Shown here piece after piece: positions 7,571-11,814 of a stretch of 11,814 bases of DNA (positions are counted from its first letter, which is position 1; each line of letters begins with the position of its first letter). The DNA is from Pseudomonadota bacterium (GTDB lineage: Bacteria > Pseudomonadota > Alphaproteobacteria > Rhizobiales > Devosiaceae), in the NCBI GenBank assembly GCA_023415605.1, contig JAEZKB010000098.1:1-11814 (forward strand). The letters are read 5' to 3'. Both the position numbers and the translations under genes were made by a program. Under the pieces are notes generated by a model. It was not told the DNA's origin. It saw only the letters and a program-made list of their open reading frames with translations, and searched no databases.

Positions 7571-7591
7571 CCCGACGTCGGGGGTTCGGGC
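7571..7591. repeat. GC-rich palindromic stretch after the Rrf2 gene
   Basis: CCCGACGTCGGG (7571-7582) is a perfect 12-base palindrome. The overlapping pair GCCCGA (7570-7575) and TCGGGC (7586-7591) offers an alternative stem. It lies 16 bases after the Rrf2 stop and could help end that transcript. There is no T-run, so a classical intrinsic terminator is not supported. Confidence 0.3.
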
Positions 7592-7688
7592 GGATTGACC
7601 GCTGAGCATCAAACCCGTGCGCAAAACCATGCTCATCCAGGGGCCGGTTTGCTCGACCAGAGCAAGAACGACGCCGCGTGCTAGCGTC

Positions 7689-7732
7689 CGGCAGAAAGCT
7701 TTTTCGTCGCCGACGAAATCGACGCTCTGCCG
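7689..7732. promoter_or_regulatory. Concentric inverted repeat upstream of the sulfate operon promoter
   Basis: An inner dyad, TTTCGTCG (7702-7709), one C, then CGACGAAA (7711-7718), is centred on 7710. An outer pair, CGGCAGA (7689-7695) and TCTGCCG (7726-7732), is centred on 7710.5. Both arms are exact. The centre is about 62 bases before the predicted sbp transcription start, the usual place for an activator of the LysR or similar kind. A binding site for the neighbouring Rrf2 protein is also possible. The element would not be in the sbp message if the promoter at 7738-7765 is used. Confidence 0.5.
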
Positions 7733-7737
7733 CTTTC

Positions 7738-7765
7738 TTGAGAATGCCGACCAAAGAGGTAGAGT
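7738..7765 (+). promoter_or_regulatory. Sigma-70-like promoter of the sbp-cysTWA operon
   Basis: TTGAGA (7738-7743) matches five of six -35 consensus bases, and TAGAGT (7760-7765) matches four of six -10 bases, with 16 bases between them. Initiation is expected near 7772, giving a leader of about 26 bases that contains the GGAGGG ribosome site (7787-7792) for sbp. Confidence 0.5.
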
Positions 7766-7797
7766 AAGCCAAGGTAATCACAGGCCGGAGGGCTGAG

Positions 7798-8829
7798 ATG
7801 AAGACAACTGCGAAACTGCTTGCCTATGGCGGGCTCGTTGCATCGCTGCTGATCGTGGCCGGGGCTGCTACGGCCCGCGCCGAGGAACAGAAGCTGCTCA
7901 ACGTCTCCTACGATCCCACCCGCGAACTCTACGTGGCTTTCAACGAGGCCTTCGCCAAGCACTGGCAGGAGACGACCGGCAATACGGTGGTTGTCGAGCA
8001 GAGCCATGGCGGCTCGGGCAAGCAGGCGCAGGCGGTGATCGACGGCCTGCAGGCCGATGTGGTCACCCTGGCGCTCGAAGGCGACATCAACGCCATCGTC
8101 GAGAAGGCCGGCCTCTTCAACGCGGACTGGCGCAGCGAGTTCGAGAACAACTCGACGCCCTACACCTCGACCATCGTGTTCCTCGTCCGCAAGGGCAACC
8201 CCAAGGGCATCGCCGACTGGGGCGACCTGATCAAAGAGGGCGTCGAAGTCATCACCCCGAATCCGAAGACCTCGGGCGGCGCGCGCTGGAACTATCTCGC
8301 GGCCTGGGCCTGGTCGAACAAGGCGAATGGCGGCGACGAAGCCAAGACCATCGAGTTCATCAGGCAACTCTATGCCCACGTCCCGGTGCTCGATACCGGT
8401 GCGCGCGGCTCGACGGTGACCTTCGCGCAGAAGGAATTGGGCGACGTGCTGCTAGCCTGGGAAAACGAAGCCTTCCTGGTGCTCGACGAATTCGGCGCCG
8501 ACAACTTCGACGTCGTTTATCCGCCCAGCTCGATCCTCGCCGAGCCGCCGGTCGCCATCGTCGACAAGAACGCAGAAGCCCATGGCACGACCGAGCTCGC
8601 CAAAGCCTATATCGAGTACCTCTACTCGGCCGAAGGCCAGACGATCGCCGCGGCCAACCACTATCGCCCGAGTAAGCCTGAGCTGGTGACTGACCAGGCG
8701 CTGCTCGAAGCCTTCCCAAAGATCGATCTGATCTCTATTGATGATCCGGTCTTTGGCGGCTGGAAGACGGCGCAGCCCAAACACTTCGGCGATGGCGGCA
8801 TCTTTGACCAAGTCTACATCCCGCAGTAA
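7798..8829 (+). CDS. sbp: Periplasmic sulfate-binding protein of the sulfate/thiosulfate ABC importer
   Basis: The 343-residue product captures sulfate (possibly also thiosulfate) in the periplasm and delivers it to CysTW. The N-terminus is a Sec signal peptide: KTTAK, a hydrophobic core (about 7-24) and a likely cut after ARA at residue 28. The mature protein begins with LNVSYDPTRELY, the hallmark of Sbp/CysP proteins, followed by the binding segments SHGGSGKQAQAVIDGLQADVVTLAL and NPKTSGGARWNYLAAWAW, and near the end by a YSAEGQ-type segment. Length matches the family (about 330-345). ATG at 7798 has GGAGGG five bases upstream (7787-7792). It is the first gene of sbp-cysT-cysW-cysA and has its own predicted promoter. 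Expression is expected to rise when sulfur is limiting, as for the family. Sbp and CysP differ mainly in substrate preference and cannot be separated with certainty here. Confidence 0.95.
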   Translation: MKTTAKLLAYGGLVASLLIVAGAATARAEEQKLLNVSYDPTRELYVAFNEAFAKHWQETTGNTVVVEQSHGGSGKQAQAVIDGLQADVVTLALEGDINAIVEKAGLFNADWRSEFENNSTPYTSTIVFLVRKGNPKGIADWGDLIKEGVEVITPNPKTSGGARWNYLAAWAWSNKANGGDEAKTIEFIRQLYAHVPVLDTGARGSTVTFAQKELGDVLLAWENEAFLVLDEFGADNFDVVYPPSSILAEPPVAIVDKNAEAHGTTELAKAYIEYLYSAEGQTIAAANHYRPSKPELVTDQALLEAFPKIDLISIDDPVFGGWKTAQPKHFGDGGIFDQVYIPQ

Positions 8830-8837
8830 TGCCGGCG

Positions 8838-8885
8838 CCGCCGCGGCGGTCATGGCTCCGATCCACCCCGCGAGAGCGGGGTGGA
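8838..8885 (+). other. Tandem GC-rich hairpins across the sbp/cysT junction
   Basis: The palindrome CCGCCGCGGCGG (8838-8849) lies nine bases after the sbp stop. A perfect 10-bp stem follows: TCCACCCCGC (8862-8871) with GCGGGGTGGA (8876-8885), closed by a GAGA tetraloop. The presumed cysT ATG (8852) sits between them. Such structures can protect the upstream message from 3' exonucleases or lower downstream translation, either of which would favour Sbp over the permease. There is no T-run, so full termination is not expected. Confidence 0.55.
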
Positions 8886-9778
8886 GCTTTGTTAAGCCCA
8901 GCGTCGTTCCGGGTTTCGGGCTGACCTTCGGCTATACGCTGCTCTATCTGAGCCTCATCGTCCTGATCCCGATCATCGGTCTCTTCCTCAAAGCCGGCAC
9001 TACGCCGTGGGAGCAGATCGTCCGCATCGCCACCGCCCAGCGCACTCTGAGGGCGCTGGAGGTCAGCTTCGGATCGTCGCTGATCGCCGCGGGGGTCAAT
9101 GTGGTCTTCGGCGTCATCGTCGCCTGGGTGCTGGTGCGCTACAAGTTTCCCGGCCGGCGCCTCATGGATGCCATCGTCGACCTGCCGTTCGCCTTGCCAA
9201 CGGCGGTAGCCGGTATCGCGCTTTCGACGCTCTATGCGCCCAAGGGCTGGATCGGCTCGCTGTTCTCCGACCGCGGCGCACTTTGGCAGTGGTGGCATGC
9301 GCAGACCTGGATGCCCTTCGGGCTCCAAGAATTCTCGCTCAATTTCAAGATCGCCTACACGCCCACCGGCATCGTCATTGCGCTGATCTTTATCGGTCTG
9401 CCCTTCGTGGTGCGCACGGTGCAGCCGGTGCTCGAAGAGTTCGAGCAGGAGCTCGAGGAGGCAGCGGCGACGTTGGGCGCCAACCGCTGGCAGACCATCT
9501 CCAGAGTGATCCTGCCGCGGCTGACGCCGGCGGTACTCACCGGCTTTGCGCTCGCCTTCGCCCGCGCCGTGGGCGAATACGGGTCGGTCATCTTCATCGC
9601 CGGCAACCTCCCCAACATCTCGGAAATCGCGCCGGTGCTGATCGTCATCAAGCTCGAGGAATTCGACCAGGCGGGCGCCGCCGTGATCGCCGGGATCATG
9701 CTGATCATCGCCTTCGTCATGCTGCTCGTCATCAACCTCATCCAGGCCTGGGCCAGGAGGCGGTTCGGCGATGTTTGA
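8852..9778 (+). CDS. cysT: Sulfate ABC transporter permease CysT (CysU)
   Basis: This 308-residue inner-membrane permease pairs with CysW to form the sulfate channel. It begins with a short cytosolic segment and the typical PSVVPGFGLTFGYTLLYLSLIVLIP first helix. Several membrane segments follow, including VDLPFALPTAVAGIALSTLY, and then the EAA loop (about 203-223: EAAATLGANRWQTISRVILP, with Gly209), which docks on CysA. ATG at 8852 is chosen because it gives the family-like N-terminus and leaves 22 bases after sbp. The frame stays open upstream into sbp (ATG at 8738 and 8792), but those extra residues look unlike a CysT N-terminus. No strong ribosome site precedes 8852 (only GGCGG), and the start lies between two hairpins, so translation may be reduced relative to sbp. 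The last eight bases overlap cysW. Confidence 0.93.
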   Translation: MAPIHPARAGWSFVKPSVVPGFGLTFGYTLLYLSLIVLIPIIGLFLKAGTTPWEQIVRIATAQRTLRALEVSFGSSLIAAGVNVVFGVIVAWVLVRYKFPGRRLMDAIVDLPFALPTAVAGIALSTLYAPKGWIGSLFSDRGALWQWWHAQTWMPFGLQEFSLNFKIAYTPTGIVIALIFIGLPFVVRTVQPVLEEFEQELEEAAATLGANRWQTISRVILPRLTPAVLTGFALAFARAVGEYGSVIFIAGNLPNISEIAPVLIVIKLEEFDQAGAAVIAGIMLIIAFVMLLVINLIQAWARRRFGDV

Positions 9779-10667
9779 GCAGGACGACGTCGTCTACGAC
9801 AGCCGCCGGCGGATCCATCCGGCCGATCATGACCGCCCCACCACCGAACGGCGGTGGGTGAAGTGGACGCTGATCGGCACCGCCGTCGCCTTCATGCTGC
9901 TGGTGCTGGTGATGCCGCTGGTGCTGGTCTTCGTCGAGGCCTTCAGCAAGGGCTGGGAGACCTATCTGGAGTCCTTCTCGGACCGGAATTCGCAGCAGGC
10001 TATCTTCCTCACGTTGACGGTCGCCGCCATCGCGGTGCCGCTCAACCTTGTCTTCGGCGTCGCGGCCGCTTGGTGCGTGGCCAAGTACGAGTTCTGGGGC
10101 AAGAGCTTCCTCGTCACCCTCATCGACCTGCCGTTCTCGGTGTCGCCGGTGGTCTCGGGCATGGTCTATGTGCTGCTGTTCGGCGCGCAGAGCTGGCTGG
10201 GGCCGATCCTCCGCGCCAATGGCATCGAGATCATCTTTGCGGTGCCTGGCATTGTCCTGGCGACAATCTTCGTTACTTTTCCCTTCATCGCCCGCGAGTT
10301 GATCCCGCTGATGCAAGACCAGGGCAATGGTGACGAGGAGGCGGCTCTGTCGCTGGGCGCCACCGGCTGGCAGACCTTCTGGCGGGTGACGCTGCCCAAC
10401 ATCAAGTGGGGCCTGCTCTATGGCGTGCTGCTCTGCAATGCACGCGCCATGGGCGAATTCGGCGCGGTATCGGTGGTTTCGGGCCATATCCGGGGCAAAA
10501 CCACCACGATGCCGCTCGACATCGAAATCCTCTATAACGAATACAACTTCACCGCCGCCTTCGCCGTGGCTTCGCTCCTGGCGATGCTGGCGCTGGTGAC
10601 GCTCATCTTCAAGACCATCCTCGAGTTCCGCTTCGGCGACGAACTCGCCGGTAACCGACGGCACTAA
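9771..10667 (+). CDS. cysW: Sulfate ABC transporter permease CysW
   Basis: This 298-residue protein is the second permease of the sulfate importer. A charged cytosolic N-terminus of about 35 residues precedes the first helix (WTLIGTAVAFMLLVLVMPLVLVF). The body carries several more helices and the EAA loop (about 190-210: EAALSLGATGWQTFWRVTLP, with Gly196) that contacts CysA. MGEFGAVSVVSGHI and PLDIEILYNEYNFTAAFAVA are characteristic CysW stretches. ATG at 9771 overlaps the cysT stop by eight bases, and AGGAGG (9755-9760) lies ten bases upstream, so translational coupling with cysT is likely. Length and membrane pattern are normal for the family. Confidence 0.95.
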   Translation: MFEQDDVVYDSRRRIHPADHDRPTTERRWVKWTLIGTAVAFMLLVLVMPLVLVFVEAFSKGWETYLESFSDRNSQQAIFLTLTVAAIAVPLNLVFGVAAAWCVAKYEFWGKSFLVTLIDLPFSVSPVVSGMVYVLLFGAQSWLGPILRANGIEIIFAVPGIVLATIFVTFPFIARELIPLMQDQGNGDEEAALSLGATGWQTFWRVTLPNIKWGLLYGVLLCNARAMGEFGAVSVVSGHIRGKTTTMPLDIEILYNEYNFTAAFAVASLLAMLALVTLIFKTILEFRFGDELAGNRRH

Positions 10668-10679
10668 AGGGGCACCCGT

Positions 10680-11717
10680 TTGGATATTCGCGTTCAAAAC
10701 GTCCGCAAGGAATTCACCCGCTATCCCGCCCTTCGGGATGTGTCGCTGCACATCAAGTCGGGCGAGCTGATTGCGCTGCTGGGCCCCTCAGGTTCGGGCA
10801 AGACGACGCTGCTGCGCTTGATCGCCGGGCTCGAAACCCCGACCGCCGGGCAGATCTTTTTCGGCGAGGAAGACGCCTCCTACAAGACCGTGCAGGAGCG
10901 CAATGTCGGCTTCGTGTTCCAGGCCTATGCGCTGTTCCGGAACATGACGATCCTCGAGAACATCTCGTTCGGCCTCAAGGTCAGGCCGCGCGCCACGCGA
11001 CCGCCGGCAGCCGAAATCCGGCGCCGGGCCATGGAACTGCTCGACCTGGTGCAGCTTTCGGGGCTCGAAAAGCGCTATCCGCAGCAGCTTTCGGGCGGCC
11101 AGCGGCAACGTGTGGCACTGGCCCGCGCGCTCGCGATCGAGCCGCGCGTGCTGCTGCTCGACGAGCCGTTCGGTGCGCTCGACGCGCAGGTGCGCAAGGA
11201 GCTGCGCAAATGGCTGCGCGAGATTCACGACCGCACCGGCCACACGACGGTGTTCGTCACGCACGACCAGGAGGAGGCGCTCGAACTCGCCGACCGCGTC
11301 GTGGTGATGAGCCAGGGCGCCATCGAGCAGGTCGGGACCTCCGATGAGGTCTACGACCACCCGATCAACCCCTTCGTCTTCACCTTCATCGGCGAGTCCA
11401 GCTACCTGCCGGTCGAGATCGAGAACAAGGAACTCTGGGTCGGCGGCCGGGCCATCGGGCTCAACGCGCAGGACATCACCGGACCGAGCGCGCGGCTCTA
11501 TTTCCGCCCGCACGATGTCGAATTGGTCGATGATGGTGCTGCCCTGGCGGGCGTCGTGGCGGCCTCGCGCCGGGTCGGCGGTACGCGCCGCGTCGAACTC
11601 GAAATCGGCGGCGACAAGGAACGGGTGGAGATCGACCTGCCCTTCGATCATCCGGCCGGCGAGCGCACCCGCATCGCGTTCCGGCCGAAGCGGTATCAGC
11701 TGTTCCCCGCGGCCTGA
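10680..11717 (+). CDS. cysA: Sulfate/thiosulfate ABC transporter ATP-binding protein CysA
   Basis: This 345-residue cytosolic ATPase powers sulfate import through CysTW. All nucleotide-binding motifs are present: Walker A GPSGSGKTT (35-43, Lys41), the Q-loop in FQAYALFRNMTI, signature LSGGQRQR (from 137), Walker B with Asp161-Glu162 in LLLDEPFGALDA, and the switch His195 in VTHDQEEAL. A C-terminal regulatory TOBE-like domain (about 240-345) includes the YFRPHDVEL segment typical of CysA. The start is TTG at 10680: AAGGGG (10667-10672) lies seven bases upstream, and the residues that follow (DIRVQNVRKEF) match the usual CysA N-terminus. The gap after cysW is 12 bases. A TTG start may keep CysA at a modest level. 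It is the last gene of the operon seen here. Confidence 0.96.
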   Translation: MDIRVQNVRKEFTRYPALRDVSLHIKSGELIALLGPSGSGKTTLLRLIAGLETPTAGQIFFGEEDASYKTVQERNVGFVFQAYALFRNMTILENISFGLKVRPRATRPPAAEIRRRAMELLDLVQLSGLEKRYPQQLSGGQRQRVALARALAIEPRVLLLDEPFGALDAQVRKELRKWLREIHDRTGHTTVFVTHDQEEALELADRVVVMSQGAIEQVGTSDEVYDHPINPFVFTFIGESSYLPVEIENKELWVGGRAIGLNAQDITGPSARLYFRPHDVELVDDGAALAGVVAASRRVGGTRRVELEIGGDKERVEIDLPFDHPAGERTRIAFRPKRYQLFPAA

Positions 11718-11740
11718 GGCATCAGGGGGCAGTCAAGGCG

Positions 11741-11814
11741 CCCTCATCCGGCCTTCGGCCACCTTCTCCCCCGAGGGAGAAGGGACTGTGGCACGACCTC
11801 GCCCCAGCACCACC
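11741..11814. repeat. Palindromic intergenic repeat resembling rhizobial mosaic elements, cut by window edge
   Basis: After cysA the sequence reads CCCTCATCCGGCC, then a small GGCC-TTC-GGCC hairpin (11750-11760). A perfect 9-bp stem follows, CCTTCTCCC (11762-11770) with GGGAGAAGG (11775-11783), closed by CCGA. This wording (CCCTCATCCG, then CACCTTCTCCC and its complement) is what I recall from the dispersed palindromic repeats of Rhizobiales such as RIME-type elements. The family name is from memory and unverified. The right end is outside the window. It could also end the cysA transcript or stabilise its 3' end. Confidence 0.6.

Noticed and set aside
7555..7797. Riboswitch (for example a SAM-type element) before sbp
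   Set aside because: I could not recognise a conserved SAM-I or SAM-II core, and the predicted promoter leaves a leader of only about 26 bases, too short for such an element. A covariance-model scan would settle it.
8738..8851. Extended CysT start at 8738 inside sbp
   Set aside because: The extra 38 residues are read out of frame through sbp coding sequence, look nothing like a CysT N-terminus, and the family length is met from ATG 8852.
9738..10751. 337-codon minus-strand open frame opposite cysW
   Set aside because: It lies wholly opposite cysW and its flanks, has low-complexity charged sequence with no recognisable domain, and is explained by high third-position GC on the coding strand.
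1..11814. CRISPR array, tRNA, mobile element or defence system
   Set aside because: No regularly spaced repeats, cloverleaf, transposase, integrase or toxin-antitoxin pair was recognised. All genes belong to ordinary metabolic, signalling or transport families.

Overview
The window looks like a chromosomal segment from a high-GC alphaproteobacterium, most likely of the order Hyphomicrobiales (Rhizobiales). The basis is GC-rich codon use throughout, the protein flavour (YbaL-type antiporter, Rrf2 regulator beside a sulfate ABC operon) and, at the right edge, a fragment resembling the palindromic intergenic mosaic repeats of that order. Genus cannot be fixed from the sequence; a Devosia-like organism is only a guess. 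Every gene is on the + strand, and no insertion sequence, tRNA, rRNA, CRISPR array or phage gene was seen.

Layout. (1) Positions 1-1717: the 3' end of a P1/S58 (DmpA-type) self-processing aminopeptidase, overlapped by kynureninase (kynU); this is a small catabolic operon whose 5' part lies outside the window. (2) 1802-4522: a membrane-bound CHASE-PAS-GGDEF-EAL protein of cyclic-di-GMP metabolism with both catalytic domains apparently intact. (3) 4523-4817: a 295-base gap with inverted repeats but no convincing gene. (4) 4818-7043: a YbaL/KefB-type CPA2 cation:proton antiporter with an RCK/TrkA-N domain and an unusual Pro/Ala/Glu-rich tail. (5) 7093-7554: an Rrf2-family regulator with a four-cysteine cluster. 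(6) 7555-7797: a regulatory gap holding a concentric inverted repeat and a sigma-70-like promoter. (7) 7798-11717: a complete sulfate/thiosulfate ABC importer operon, sbp-cysT-cysW-cysA. (8) 11718-11814: a palindromic intergenic repeat cut by the window edge.

How the genes work together. Sbp would capture sulfate in the periplasm, CysT and CysW form the channel, and CysA supplies ATP hydrolysis. The Rrf2 regulator next door is an inferred candidate sulfur or Fe-S-responsive controller. The GC-rich hairpins at the sbp/cysT junction may set the usual excess of binding protein over permease. Kynureninase cleaves kynurenine to anthranilate and alanine in tryptophan catabolism, and its coupled peptidase could supply amino acids or remove small peptides.

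No clearly novel multi-gene system is visible. The most useful leads are regulatory: the symmetrical element before sbp, the structured sbp/cysT junction, the possible leaderless start of the Rrf2 gene and the Rrf2 cysteine pattern.
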